The notes under the pieces are model-generated. The model saw only the letters and a program-made list of their open reading frames with translations, made no database searches and was not told where the DNA came from. 64,000 bases of DNA from a virus. Position 1 is the stretch's first letter; the number at the start of each line of letters is the position of its first letter. The stretch is from positions 1 through 64,000 of the IMG/VR virus record IMGVR_UViG_3300019751_000003. One strand, written 5' to 3'. Positions 34,701 to 44,453 of the stretch are shown here, in pieces. A program made the translations under genes and the position numbers.

Positions 34701-37700
34701 TGTCCGTTTGTTGTTGCGTTACCTGATGACCCACCTGCGGATTGTAGTTGACTAAATGAAACTCCATTTGAACCTGTACCTGCATACTTGTATGAATTAG
34801 TTTTATTGGTAATACCTTCAAATATAATCATATCAGTAATTGCACCATTCAATCCACCTGTTGCAATCGAACCTGCTGCGTTTGCAGGAATTGTATGTGA
34901 TTCATTTGTAAGGAACCCTGTTACCGCGTCAGAACCATCTGCACCTGGCGTTCCATCCGAACCACCTTCTACTTTAAATATTGTAATTGAATCAGATAAA
35001 TCACTTGCATTGTTTGCTACCTCAATTGTAATTGGAAATTGATTTTTATTGGTAACTTTCCCTGCTGCATTGGATGCACCATTGTCAAATGTTAATGTAA
35101 ATGTTTGAGTACCTGAACCATTTGTTATTGTACCACTCAATGCTGGGGTTGTAATAGGCCCACCACCACCTTTAGTAATTGTAATATCACCTGTATCAAT
35201 TGTATGTGCTAAGTTCTGTTGAACTACACTCATGGTAATTGTAGTAGGAGTTGCAGATGTATCACTTGAATCGTCAAATGCAAAAGTTTGAGAATCCGAA
35301 AGTAAAGTTAGTGACCTTGCCGTTGAACCATCCAAACCATCATCACCCTGTCTTGCTACTGCAACCGACATAGTTTTTGCAATTTGAGTACTTGAACTTA
35401 CTGCCGTTAATACAATAGAACCACTAAATGGTGAAGTTGTATTTGTAATGGTTACTGGATTAGTACCACTCGTTGTTATATGTGCTGATTTAGTAACAGA
35501 TATACTATAATCACTTGTACTATCAGTCACACCCTCAAATACTATCATCTCAGTACTTGCGCCTGCGAATGAAATAACTTCATCAGATGAACTTAATGGA
35601 AGTGTATGAGAATCGTTTGTTAAAAGCGCTGAAACTGCGGATGTACCATCTGAACCTGGCGAACCATCTGAACCACCTTCGACTTTAAATATTTTTACTG
35701 AATCAGTTAACCCATCTTTGGTACAAGAAATTTCAACAGGTAAAAATCCTTTAGTTTGTTGCATCCCACCTGCGGATTGTCCACCGACCCACTTTAAACT
35801 ACCACTTACAATACCAGTTCCATTTGAAACATCACTATTATCAAAAGCAAATCCCGTTACTACCGAACCACCATTTCTTGTAATTGTAATATCACTTGTT
35901 CCAATAGTACCTGTAAGATTTTGTTGTTGGAAACTAAATATAATATTAGATGGGGTTGCTGAAGTATCGGATGAATCATCGAAAGCAAATACAGGCGAAT
36001 CTAAACTACCAATTAGTAATTTAGCGGATGTACCAGGATTACCATCTGCACCTTGTTTAGTTCGTGTAAGTGACATTGTTTTAATCAATCGTGTACTTGA
36101 ACTAACTGCGTTAATTGTTAGTGACCCCGAATCAGCATTTAGGCCTGTTATACTAAAATGATTATGACCTGCCGTTGTTGCATTACCTGACGAACCACCT
36201 GCTGATTGTAAATGTGAAAATGTTGTTCCTGTCGATGCCGTAGCAGAGAATAAGTAATTAGATGATTTGTCTGTAACACCTTCGAATACTTTTACATCAG
36301 TTACACCACCTGCGAATGATGCAATACTACCACCAGAATCTGCAGGGAAGTTATGATTCTCGTTTGTTAAGAAAGCGGTAACTGCATCCGTTCCGTCTGT
36401 ACCAGATGTTCCACCTTCTACTTTAAATACTTTTATACTATCTGTAAATGTGTCTTTACTTACTTCAATTGTAATTGGTAAATGATTTTTAGATACGACT
36501 TTACCTGCCGCCGGACTTCCCCCATTTGCAAATAAAATACTACCACTTAATAAACCAGAACCATCACTTACATTACCACCTAATGATGGTGTTGTGATTG
36601 TTCCACCACCATTCTTAGTAATGGTAACATTACCTGTTGAAAGTGCCCCACTTAAATTTTGTTGATTGATAATAAACGATATTGAACTTGGTGTTGCAGT
36701 AGTATCTGCAGATGTATCAAAAGCGTAAACTTGAGAATCAACAGTAACTTGTAATGTTTTAGCATTAGAACCTGCGAGACCTGCAGTACCTTGTTTTGAT
36801 TTAACCAAGGACATTGTTTTTGCAAGTTGTGTACTTGAACTTACTGCAGTAATTACTACTGACCCACTATCGTGTCCTGCTGCTGATATTGTTAATACAT
36901 TTCCATTTGTACCACCCAATGTTGATGTTACTCCTAAACTACCTGTTCTACTATAAGAATAGTTTTCAGTTACATCTACAACACCTTCAAAAACAACCAT
37001 TTCTGAAGTTGCGTCATCAAAACTAACAACTGTTCCATCTGATTGTGCAGCGAAGGTATGTGCTTCATTGGTTAAGAATGCCGTTACTGCATCTTGACCA
37101 TCAGAACCTGGTGAACCATCTGAACCACCCTCTACCTTAAATAATTTTATTGTATCGGTTAATCCGTTTTTAGTTGCTGATATTGTAATTGGGAAATGTG
37201 ACTTAGTTCCTTCTATACCACCTGCATTTAGATTATTTCCAAACACAATACTACCACTTGCTATACCACTATACTTTCCATCAGTAGCACTTACATTGGT
37301 ATTATTGAAAGCAAAGTTTGTAATAGCATCATCACCTTGAGTTGTGATTGTAACATCACTACTTCCAATTGCGGCGTTTAAGTTTTGTTGGTTAAATGAG
37401 AATATAACATTTGCAGGTGTAGCTGAAGAATCACTTGAGTCGTCAAATGCCATCACTTGAGAATCTAAACTTGCTACTAATGTTTTAGCATTAGAACCTG
37501 CGAGTCCATCTGCACCTTTTGCACCTGCAGCACCTGCGGTTGATTTTGCAAGTGACATAGTTTTAACTAATTGAGTACTTGCACTAACTGCGGTTATTGT
37601 TAAAGAACCACTATCATGTCCCATTGAGGTTATACTAAATAAATTATCCCCAAAACCATGTCCATTTTGGGTATGGCCAAGTCCCACCGAACCTGTACCA

Positions 37701-40700
37701 CTAAATTTATAGTTTGATGTACTGTCGGTGATACCTTCAAAGACAACCATGTTAGTAACACCTTGAGTGAAGTCTGATATTGTTCCTGATGAGTTTGCAG
37801 GGAATGTATGTGATTCGTTAGTTAAGAATGCCGTTACTGCATCTTGACCATCTGTACCTGGCGTTCCGTCTGCACCACCTTGTACTTTAAATATTGTTGT
37901 ACTATCAGTTATATCATCTTTAGTAACCGATAGTGTTAATGGTAAATCAGTTTTATTTAATGACAATCCACTAAAAGATAAACTACCACTTTGTTGTCCT
38001 GACCCTGATACTATTCCCGAAGCCCCACCTAATGATGGTGTTGATATTGATGAACCACCTGCTTTAGTGATTGTGATATCACTTCCTGCGATTGTAGCTG
38101 ATAGGTTTTGTTGACTGATTGTAAAGTTAATTACATTCGGAGTTGCTGAAGTATCAGTAGAATCATCAAATGCGTACACCGATGAGTCGGTTGTTATTTG
38201 TAATGACTTTGCAGTTGCAGATTCCGTTACGGCGTTAATTGCTTCTTCTACTGATTGAAATCCACCGTCTGGTGCAGTTATTTGAATAGTACCTTTTACT
38301 ACTAAGTTAGTACCATCCCATGTAAATTTATCACCTAATGAGAATTTTGAATCTGAACCTAAAAAGAATCCTGTGTTTGTATTACCATGTGTTCCGACAC
38401 CTGTAAACAATTTGGAATCTTGCATTTTGATTCCACCAATAGAACCTGTGTTTGCTATTATACCACCTTGAAGGAATACATTATCAGTTGCCAATCCAAA
38501 TCCTGGATTTGAATTACCGAATACATAAGATGAGTTAGCCAACCCACTTAAGTCACCCAATCGAACTTTTAATCCAACATCATATAATCCACTACCCGTC
38601 CTTTCAACAATATCCATAAACGGAGTATTGGTGTCTCGTGGATTTGCATTCATTTTAATGTAACCACTACCACTCAGTCCAGTTGATACTATCACCTGAC
38701 CTTCATCGTATGGTTGAGCTGCTGATGCTAAATCACCAACAAAATCACCTTGTGACCCACTTCCATATCCTCTTGTTACATATAGTCTACCATGTACTTC
38801 GTCTGCGCCAGAATTATCACCATCAAGTGATGCCGAGTTTACTAAAATATATTCTGTTTGGAATCCTGTACTATCTACTTTTTTAGCTAATAGAATTTCA
38901 CCAACAGTAAACCCACTTGCATTCTTAACTGACATTGTTGTGTCATTTGCAGTAATGTTTGACCCTGTTAATGTTGTTGCGTTAGTAACCCATAGTTGAC
39001 CACCAACTGCGTTTACAGATTCTTTCTCAAATGTAGTTGTTCTTAGAGTACCTCTAATTCTTACATTTTCAAACTCTGCAGTTCCATTACCTTCTGAAGA
39101 TATTTTCCATCCTTTAAAATTACTTGCGAAATCTTTTGTCTGTAAAATACCTTCTGGTTTCATTATAAGATTACCACCCTCAATGGATGATGTTGTAATG
39201 TCCCATCCACCAATAGATGCCGATTGGAATATAGCAAATCCATCAGCGTCAATAGATGACGATGCGTTTTGTCTTGTAGAAGGGTTTCCACTAATTTGTG
39301 CAGGAGTACGAATGTTGTTTGCAGTAACTGCCCCTAAGATAGTTACACCATCTGTAATCGTACCACCTTCTATTAATACTTTTGATGCGGTTATATCACC
39401 TTGAGCTTTTAATCTTAATGAATTGTCTGATGACCTAATCTCATCTGAAACAACCTCAAATCCTGCAATAGATGCAGATGCGAATCTTGCAAAACCATCT
39501 TGGTCAATTGACGATGATGCGTTTGCTTTAGTTGATGGTGCACCATTAACTACGGCAGGAGTCCTAATTTGATTTACTGTAAGTGATGATTTTATTGTTG
39601 CGTTTGTACCAATTATCAATTGACCTGTGTTTGGGTCTAAGTGAAAGTCAGATGAACTAATTTCAATCTTACCATCCGAGCCACTCATAAATTGACTACC
39701 CGGCGTACCTATAAAAAACTTCTCTGCTTTTACATCTAATAAACCACTACCTGATGTTGTGAATATAAGGTGACTCTTATCATTCTCAGATACGAACTCA
39801 AATCCGACACCTTCCATTAAGTCACTACCAACTACCAAGTTACCACTACCAGAATATATTAAAAATCCACCTGGCCCTTTTCCTTCGGATGCGGATGTAA
39901 ATCCTTTATATCCAACAGACCTTAAGAATCCACTACTTGCTCCACCGATTTCAATACCACTACCTAATGCGTTTGATATAAAAATAGAACCTGTTATTAA
40001 AGAACCCTTACCACCAATAAAAGTAGTAGAACCTGGAAATACCACATCTTCTATTATAATGAAGGTTTCCGATGGTTCGTTTTTACTATTTAAGAATTCT
40101 ATTCTAATAGTCTTGGGGTCACCAATATGTTGAGATGGTATTGGTATTGTAAATATGAAGTCTGAACCATCAGTTGGTTCTATATATCGTGTTGTTGCAA
40201 TTGTTTCAAAATCAGTACCAAGTCCTTGTGATTTAACAGAGGTTCTTAGCAATTCAATTTTACCTGCAACTGGGTCGGCACTTGTGATTGTAAATGTAGA
40301 TACTGTTTGTAGGTTTTGTGATGTTCCTACCGATGCCGATGAAAAATATTCTATAAAAGTAGGAATGGTATCTGCGTCACTAAATCTGTACTGGTGTTCT
40401 TGACTACCTGTTATAGGGTCTTTTATTTGTAATATGTTACTACTTGATACACTTAAGATAGATGATGTAAAACTTGTTGGTTGTTCAACACCCGTTTGTC
40501 TTGGGAAAATAGTGGTCGATGATAAGTCTAATCTTACCTCACCACCAATCATCATACTATTAAATCCACTACCAGCCGTTTTGGTTAGAATTACATCATC
40601 ACCAAAAGTTGACCTTTGATACTTGACACTATGTGTATCTGTTGTTAATGTTAGGGTTGCGTTTCTACCCTGACCCAATTCATCTTCAGTTTCTTGATTT

Positions 40701-41263
40701 AATTCAAATGTACTAAATGGTTGTAAACTTGCAGATATTGATGCGAGTGGTAAAAGCTTTTCATTGAAAATAATATCGGAAGAAGACCCCTGATTTACTC
40801 TTACAGGAATATCTCTATTCCACCTTACTGCGTTTCCATTTCTAGCCGTACCTATAATTGTTACTTTTGCAATTCCAGATGCGGTATTTTCTGAAGGGTC
40901 TGTTCTATCTGTATAAACCCAAATACTAACTATCTTACTTCCATCTCGGTCCTTTCCATTCATTATTTCAAAATAGATTGGATTTCCGTTTGAATCAAGA
41001 ACCTCTATTTGTATTTCAGAGTTTCTTTTAAGTGAGTTAGAACCCGTTAACCTTATTGTGTTTTTACCTGACCCAAAGAATTCGGGCACTTCCGTTACAT
41101 TAAAAAATGTTGAGTTTGGATTGGTGTCTTCTACAACAGGTGGTTTCGCAGGTGAAAATCGTGGGGTCGGTCCAGACCTTGAATCTCTTAAACTCGCACT
41201 TGTTCTTGGTGCGAATTGTTTGTTTAGATTTTTCTTACCTCTTCTTCTGAATGGTATTGCCAT
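31769..41263 (-). CDS. Giant tail fibre/tail tip protein with mini-intein, 3164 aa
   Basis: N-terminal 120 residues are basic (RRRGKKNLNKQF) then beta-rich. Residues ~560-720 carry two ASSSID(Q/A)DGFA repeats. Residues ~1016-2220 are five tandem ~240-residue repeats marked by FKVEGG and AVTAFLTNESHTF. A collagen-like GAQGGKGAQGG stretch spans ~2221-2274. A full mini-intein occupies 2809-2945. The last 220 residues (PGFKLCNQGGDVSKGDLLCSS, ENVYGYLYCG) match C-terminal domains of marine phage fibres. It follows gp46/47 with a 19-base gap and a motif 21 bases upstream. Host recognition or tail-tip assembly is inferred. Confidence 0.8.
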   Translation of the reverse strand: MAIPFRRRGKKNLNKQFAPRTSASLRDSRSGPTPRFSPAKPPVVEDTNPNSTFFNVTEVPEFFGSGKNTIRLTGSNSLKRNSEIQIEVLDSNGNPIYFEIMNGKDRDGSKIVSIWVYTDRTDPSENTASGIAKVTIIGTARNGNAVRWNRDIPVRVNQGSSSDIIFNEKLLPLASISASLQPFSTFELNQETEDELGQGRNATLTLTTDTHSVKYQRSTFGDDVILTKTAGSGFNSMMIGGEVRLDLSSTTIFPRQTGVEQPTSFTSSILSVSSSNILQIKDPITGSQEHQYRFSDADTIPTFIEYFSSASVGTSQNLQTVSTFTITSADPVAGKIELLRTSVKSQGLGTDFETIATTRYIEPTDGSDFIFTIPIPSQHIGDPKTIRIEFLNSKNEPSETFIIIEDVVFPGSTTFIGGKGSLITGSIFISNALGSGIEIGGASSGFLRSVGYKGFTSASEGKGPGGFLIYSGSGNLVVGSDLMEGVGFEFVSENDKSHLIFTTSGSGLLDVKAEKFFIGTPGSQFMSGSDGKIEISSSDFHLDPNTGQLIIGTNATIKSSLTVNQIRTPAVVNGAPSTKANASSSIDQDGFARFASASIAGFEVVSDEIRSSDNSLRLKAQGDITASKVLIEGGTITDGVTILGAVTANNIRTPAQISGNPSTRQNASSSIDADGFAIFQSASIGGWDITTSSIEGGNLIMKPEGILQTKDFASNFKGWKISSEGNGTAEFENVRIRGTLRTTTFEKESVNAVGGQLWVTNATTLTGSNITANDTTMSVKNASGFTVGEILLAKKVDSTGFQTEYILVNSASLDGDNSGADEVHGRLYVTRGYGSGSQGDFVGDLASAAQPYDEGQVIVSTGLSGSGYIKMNANPRDTNTPFMDIVERTGSGLYDVGLKVRLGDLSGLANSSYVFGNSNPGFGLATDNVFLQGGIIANTGSIGGIKMQDSKLFTGVGTHGNTNTGFFLGSDSKFSLGDKFTWDGTNLVVKGTIQITAPDGGFQSVEEAINAVTESATAKSLQITTDSSVYAFDDSTDTSATPNVINFTISQQNLSATIAGSDITITKAGGSSISTPSLGGASGIVSGSGQQSGSLSFSGLSLNKTDLPLTLSVTKDDITDSTTIFKVQGGADGTPGTDGQDAVTAFLTNESHTFPANSSGTISDFTQGVTNMVVFEGITDSTSNYKFSGTGSVGLGHTQNGHGFGDNLFSITSMGHDSGSLTITAVSASTQLVKTMSLAKSTAGAAGAKGADGLAGSNAKTLVASLDSQVMAFDDSSDSSATPANVIFSFNQQNLNAAIGSSDVTITTQGDDAITNFAFNNTNVSATDGKYSGIASGSIVFGNNLNAGGIEGTKSHFPITISATKNGLTDTIKLFKVEGGSDGSPGSDGQDAVTAFLTNEAHTFAAQSDGTVVSFDDATSEMVVFEGVVDVTENYSYSRTGSLGVTSTLGGTNGNVLTISAAGHDSGSVVITAVSSSTQLAKTMSLVKSKQGTAGLAGSNAKTLQVTVDSQVYAFDTSADTTATPSSISFIINQQNLSGALSTGNVTITKNGGGTITTPSLGGNVSDGSGLLSGSILFANGGSPAAGKVVSKNHLPITIEVSKDTFTDSIKVFKVEGGTSGTDGTDAVTAFLTNENHNFPADSGGSIASFAGGVTDVKVFEGVTDKSSNYLFSATASTGTTFSHLQSAGGSSGNATTAGHNHFSITGLNADSGSLTINAVSSSTRLIKTMSLTRTKQGADGNPGTSAKLLIGSLDSPVFAFDDSSDTSATPSNIIFSFQQQNLTGTIGTSDITITRNGGSVVTGFAFDNSDVSNGTGIVSGSLKWVGGQSAGGMQQTKGFLPVEISCTKDGLTDSVKIFKVEGGSDGSPGSDGTSAVSALLTNDSHTLPLSSSDEVISFAGASTEMIVFEGVTDSTSDYSISVTKSAHITTSGTNPVTITNTTSPFSGSIVLTAVSSSTQIAKTMSVAVARQGDDGLDGSTARSLTLLSDSQTFAFDDSSDTSATPTTITMSVVQQNLAHTIDTGDITITKGGGGPITTPALSGTITNGSGTQTFTLTFDNGASNAAGKVTNKNQFPITIEVANNASDLSDSITIFKVEGGSDGTPGADGSDAVTGFLTNESHTIPANAAGSIATGGLNGAITDMIIFEGITNKTNSYKYAGTGSNGVSFSQLQSAGGSSGNATTNGHNHFTITGLTQDSGSLEINAISGSGSQKVIIAKTMSFAKSKQGSAGAQGGKGAQGGAGAQGGQGAKGAAGSAGSTGAKGSTGAQGADNQDFSFLGDTLSAVPFPAPAGLVMNSEVLGYHNTLTSAATIDDMSAFMDNDGNFYLGSGSGPLGAGYFAWDNTAKTLLISGSGVDFAVQEFFFGRGNTSISGSNGNIKITGDVELVGRNQPQALYFEDFNPATREIRPTYIEQSNNPKLDGSGVGFYLYSGTNTSANSITDTDYGQFFGPVVIVGNNAGSDDQAWLSSNTVMPFNPNSLYEMEVRVQRAEASGDGGIYAGITAFSSSLHTDGSTKLTAINAAGNTTGTGGNFGSQHYFVASNAKPTVGEWVIYKGYFKGTAGYYQTSGLHPNIDDPGQVWTTTNAFAPMILVNYSNKAGKTLIDYIKVTEFAGGGGSTTISGDSIKTGTIRSNNLSTTNGSIISLDKGTFKMGGTSSPKLEFDGTTLSIDGTVTAGAGSIGGWTIGSSHIGVKGTATANDTYGDFTLGSSGYISAPEFKIAQDGTATFKGILEDTATFKSGSTTKAFNTMFGVDSTGLILKVPRFVDADGLIKNAATRFTDLEDDIDTELTSISSAISSGGSYSCVLPGTKVITKRGEINIEDTKDDDIIKVFNFETKEWGWSPIDEITTNKVKGWSLIKTESDKELKCSNSHLLYHPDYPNSEIAIDELGIGGELYVVDGEKIFIDKIKSVETFDEEVEVWNYELDIVHNYVSNGILSHNTLSKLSPSPGAPSGFETTLGHQYKKDITSDINSGDLVKLGLNNELQKVTTAKDSNVVGILWEKLELNLVPRFDGFALGKNNESDSDELIPPEEYYSASRKDSFGDYIPVSQTGSKEIWKVASIGDSVTQDESGSFVLPGFKLCNQGGDVSKGDLLCSSDTPGYLMKQPSEWVVTSFSGSSPVYEERQSHSSYTVAKCMISSSWDSNGRMENVYGYLYCG
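32429..32839 (-). other. Complete mini-intein (Hint domain) inside the 3164-aa tail protein
   Basis: 137 residues run from Cys2809 (CVLPGTKVITKRGEINIEDT) to Asn2945 (LDIVHNYVSNGILSHN), followed by Thr2946. Cys1, a block B S-x-x-H (SNSH, 66-69 of the domain), the block F strand, the penultimate His and the terminal Asn are all present. There is no homing endonuclease. Splicing would join GGSYS to TLSKL. It could be a true splicing intein or a bacterial-intein-like domain that mostly cleaves. Confidence 0.85.
34430..38220 (-). repeat. Five ~700-745-bp coding repeats plus collagen tract
   Basis: Units begin near 38215, 37495, 36770, 36027 and 35330. Each encodes (A/S)K-L....DS.-.AFDDSSDTSATP, a QQNL strand, FKVEGG(S/T)DG, (D/S)AV(T/S)(A/G)(F/L)LTN(E/D).H and TMS. 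They end in a collagen-like tract at about 34435-34580. Copies have diverged, so the duplications are old. Confidence 0.85.
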
Positions 41264-41282
41264 TTATACTCTCCATATATAA

Positions 41283-44200
41283 CTATAAATATGAAACTTT
41301 TGAGAACCCACGAACTTTACTGATATCTATTATTTGGTCTACCATGTCTCTCGTTTTGTCAATATGACTTATTGTTACAATAAAATCAAATTGTGTCTTA
41401 AGGTAATCAAATAATAAATATAGAGAATTAAAGTTATCAGTATCTAAAGAACCAAATCCCTCGTCAATGGCGATAAAGTTTGGTCTTGGTAAATTAGATA
41501 CATTTATTAACGCAGTTCTTATTGCGATAGAAGATATAAACTTTTCCATACCACTTGTTAATTCAAGAGGCCAGTATTCATCAGTACCATATGCGATATA
41601 TGAATTGATGTTTTTACCATCTGTATTTAGTAATACTTGGAAGTCTACTATCGGTTGTAGTATGTTGTTTATTTCTATTTCTAATTTTGGTAATACTTCT
41701 GATATTAGTTGATACGGAATCCCATCTCGTCTAACACACTTAAGATAAAACTCATATCCATCGTACTTGATTTCCATATCACGAAGTTTTTCTATTGATT
41801 CATTAACTTGTTGTATAGACTTTTCTGCTAATTTTATATCAGAGTTAATCGACATTACTTCTTCGTTAACCTCGGATATTTTGTCTTTTAAACTTTCTCG
41901 TGTGTTTTTAAAAGAATCAATTCTTTCATTTACTAGCTTGTTGTGCTCAACTGCTTGTTGTTGCTTATTTGCTTTGTCAATTGTTTTAGATAAAGTCTGT
42001 ATTTCGGATTTGTATTTATCTACTAACTTAATACAATCATCATAAACCTTTGTTGCATCTAACCACTCTTTAGCCAAATTCAATTGTTCATCTATCAAGG
42101 TTTCATAGTCTTGTAATTGATTTTTAACATCAAAGTCATTTCGGTCCTCTAATACTTTTATCTTAGTTTTAATTAACTTTTCATATTTTGTATTTTGACT
42201 CTTAATGTCTTTTTGTAATTGTTCTGCTTGTTTAGCGAATGGTGTATTTTTATTCTGTACACAATGTTCACAATTATCATCAAAGGTTAATTGACCGATA
42301 CCATCTAAGTGAGACCTCATATGTTTTAAGTCTAACTCAATAGTCTCAGATTGTTTTTCTAAATTATTAAATTTTGCATTTAAAGTTTCATACTTAATAT
42401 TTTTACCTTTAAGTTCTTTAATATTTAATTTCTTTAATTTAGATTCTATATCTTTTTGTTTGGCTTCGATATCATCAATCTGTAATTTATTGAAATCACA
42501 TTCTGAGTTTTGATTGTCTAAAAGAACTTTGACCTCGTCTAACTTAGATTCTAAGGTTTCGATGTCACCGATATCTTCGACTGGTTTTAAAGTTCTCATT
42601 TCAAACTCCATTTTCATATTGGTGTTATCTAACTTTAATTCGAGTTCATCTTTTCTTTCTTGTAACTCATCTAAAGAACCTGTGATTGATGTTAGAGATT
42701 GTTCTGCTTCAATTAACTGACTTGGAAAGTCTTCTTTCTTATATTCTCTAAGTAATGTGTTTAACTCTCTAATCTCTTCACTTGCTATCGCCCATAAATC
42801 TTCGAATACATCCATATCCAAAAATTGTGCTAATAGTTCTTTTCTTTCCTTTTGAGATTTTTCTATGAACCCACTACTATTAGATTGTGTTGACATCGCA
42901 GTTAAAACAAAGTCTTCATATGTTCCAATGTACTCACGAATGATTGCGTTGGTCTCTCTTCTTTGTTCACCATTAAGTGATTGTCTTTCACCATCTACAA
43001 TACGATAAAACTCTACATCAACTTTTACAGTTCCTCTTTTTGGACTTTTCTTTGCCTTTCGTTCTATAAAGTATTGTACATTATTTAATTCAAATTGGAA
43101 CTTACAATCAAATCCCATTTTAGAATAGTTTAGAACATCCTCTGCTCTGATTGTCCTTGAACATTTATCAAACATACAAAAAGACAATGCGTCCCATAGA
43201 GTTGACTTACCACTTGCGTTTGGTGCGAATATCCCATATGCACCTTTCATGTTAGTAAAATCAATTACATTGTTAGTACCATACGAAAACATATTAGAAA
43301 ACTCAAATCTTCTTGGAATCCAAGTTGAATTACTAATAACATTATGTTTACCGAGCTTATCGTTTATGTCATTATTAATCTGAGTAACTACTTCAAGTTG
43401 TTCTTTTGTAAGATGGTCGGTCTCTTCTAAATATTCAGAAATTAATTTGTTTTGAAATCCTGTATCTCTTACATTTTGTAAAACTATTGATTGGTGTTCT
43501 ACATCTCTTTTTCGAGTAAGAACTTTCTGTACTGTTAGTTCTTGAACATCCCTTCCCTTTTTTATTTCTGCTATAAGTTTATTTAGTTGCGATGCCTTAG
43601 TATCTTTTACCCTTACTCTTATTCTTGGTTTATTTGGAATGTAGTTATCAGATACTATCTTACCATTCTCAATATCAATAGTAACATAACCATAATCATT
43701 GTGAACTTCGATAAACTTACTTTGTAAAGTTTCCATGTCCCAAACTAAAATACCATGCTTTGGATATTTAGCCTCACCATGATTTTGAACTATAAGAGAA
43801 CCTGGATATTTTATATGTGAATTACCCATTACTGAATTATTAGGTTTATGAATATCACCTAATAAAACCAAATCAAAATCAGTAAAGTGAGATACCTTAA
43901 CATTTTTGTTTTGAATCACAAATCCATGTTCCGTTTCTATATTATCTACGGGGCCATGGAATACACCAATTCTACCATTATTCTTTTTATAGTCTTTTGC
44001 TTGTGGGAATCCTTCAGAAGTATCCCATATTGACTTATGTATAAATGTATAACCACCAATACCATAACCACCCGTATCTCTTAGGTAGTAAAGGTTTTTG
44101 TGGTCTAATGCTTTCATGATTGGACTGAGTGCATCAAGTCTTGATGTGTTGTTTAGATTTGCATCGTGATTACCAGGAATTACAATAGTTGGTAATAAGT

Positions 44201-44453
44201 CTGCTAACTTACAAAAGAATTCTTGAGTTAAGTCTACAACCTCAGGTGACATATCTGTTTTTGCGTGAACAATATCACCTGCAATATAGATGATATCATT
44301 TTCACCCATAGTAGATAATATGTGTCCATACAATTGTGAGAATACCTCACGATACTCTTTATGTCTTTTTAGATTTCTAATATGAACATCGGCAATATGA
44401 TATATCTTATCAATTTTCTCAACACCGATGTCGATGTATTTTATTTTTCTCAT
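41283..44453 (-). CDS. 47-46: Fused recombination nuclease-ATPase, gp47-gp46 (SbcD-SbcC), 1056 aa
   Basis: Residues 15-250 are an Mre11-type metallophosphoesterase: ADVHIR (Asp22, His24), AGDIVH (58-63), GNHD (94-97), FHGP, LGDIHKPN. Residues 380-1056 are Rad50-like: Walker A in GIFAPNASGKST (407-418), coiled coils from ~555 to 900 broken by the hook CEHC (728-731), signature ELTSGMEKF (964-972), Walker B FIAIDE (993-998). In T4 these are two proteins, gp47 and gp46, which make recombination and replication DNA ends; here one frame encodes both. It overlaps the primase gene by 4 bases. Confidence 0.93.
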   Translation of the reverse strand: MRKIKYIDIGVEKIDKIYHIADVHIRNLKRHKEYREVFSQLYGHILSTMGENDIIYIAGDIVHAKTDMSPEVVDLTQEFFCKLADLLPTIVIPGNHDANLNNTSRLDALSPIMKALDHKNLYYLRDTGGYGIGGYTFIHKSIWDTSEGFPQAKDYKKNNGRIGVFHGPVDNIETEHGFVIQNKNVKVSHFTDFDLVLLGDIHKPNNSVMGNSHIKYPGSLIVQNHGEAKYPKHGILVWDMETLQSKFIEVHNDYGYVTIDIENGKIVSDNYIPNKPRIRVRVKDTKASQLNKLIAEIKKGRDVQELTVQKVLTRKRDVEHQSIVLQNVRDTGFQNKLISEYLEETDHLTKEQLEVVTQINNDINDKLGKHNVISNSTWIPRRFEFSNMFSYGTNNVIDFTNMKGAYGIFAPNASGKSTLWDALSFCMFDKCSRTIRAEDVLNYSKMGFDCKFQFELNNVQYFIERKAKKSPKRGTVKVDVEFYRIVDGERQSLNGEQRRETNAIIREYIGTYEDFVLTAMSTQSNSSGFIEKSQKERKELLAQFLDMDVFEDLWAIASEEIRELNTLLREYKKEDFPSQLIEAEQSLTSITGSLDELQERKDELELKLDNTNMKMEFEMRTLKPVEDIGDIETLESKLDEVKVLLDNQNSECDFNKLQIDDIEAKQKDIESKLKKLNIKELKGKNIKYETLNAKFNNLEKQSETIELDLKHMRSHLDGIGQLTFDDNCEHCVQNKNTPFAKQAEQLQKDIKSQNTKYEKLIKTKIKVLEDRNDFDVKNQLQDYETLIDEQLNLAKEWLDATKVYDDCIKLVDKYKSEIQTLSKTIDKANKQQQAVEHNKLVNERIDSFKNTRESLKDKISEVNEEVMSINSDIKLAEKSIQQVNESIEKLRDMEIKYDGYEFYLKCVRRDGIPYQLISEVLPKLEIEINNILQPIVDFQVLLNTDGKNINSYIAYGTDEYWPLELTSGMEKFISSIAIRTALINVSNLPRPNFIAIDEGFGSLDTDNFNSLYLLFDYLKTQFDFIVTISHIDKTRDMVDQIIDISKVRGFSKVSYL
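41284..41291 (-). promoter_or_regulatory. Late-promoter-like motif for the 3164-aa tail protein
   Basis: Coding-strand CATATTTATAGTTATAT lies 21 bases before ATG 41263 and overlaps the stop of gp47-46. It would give the late tail gene its own start inside an otherwise early-type gene run. Confidence 0.55.

Noticed and set aside
41283-44453. gp47-gp46 fusion as an assembly artefact
   Set aside because: The linker between residues 250 and 390 is continuous, well-formed coding sequence without frame irregularity; kept as real, with the check listed in findings.
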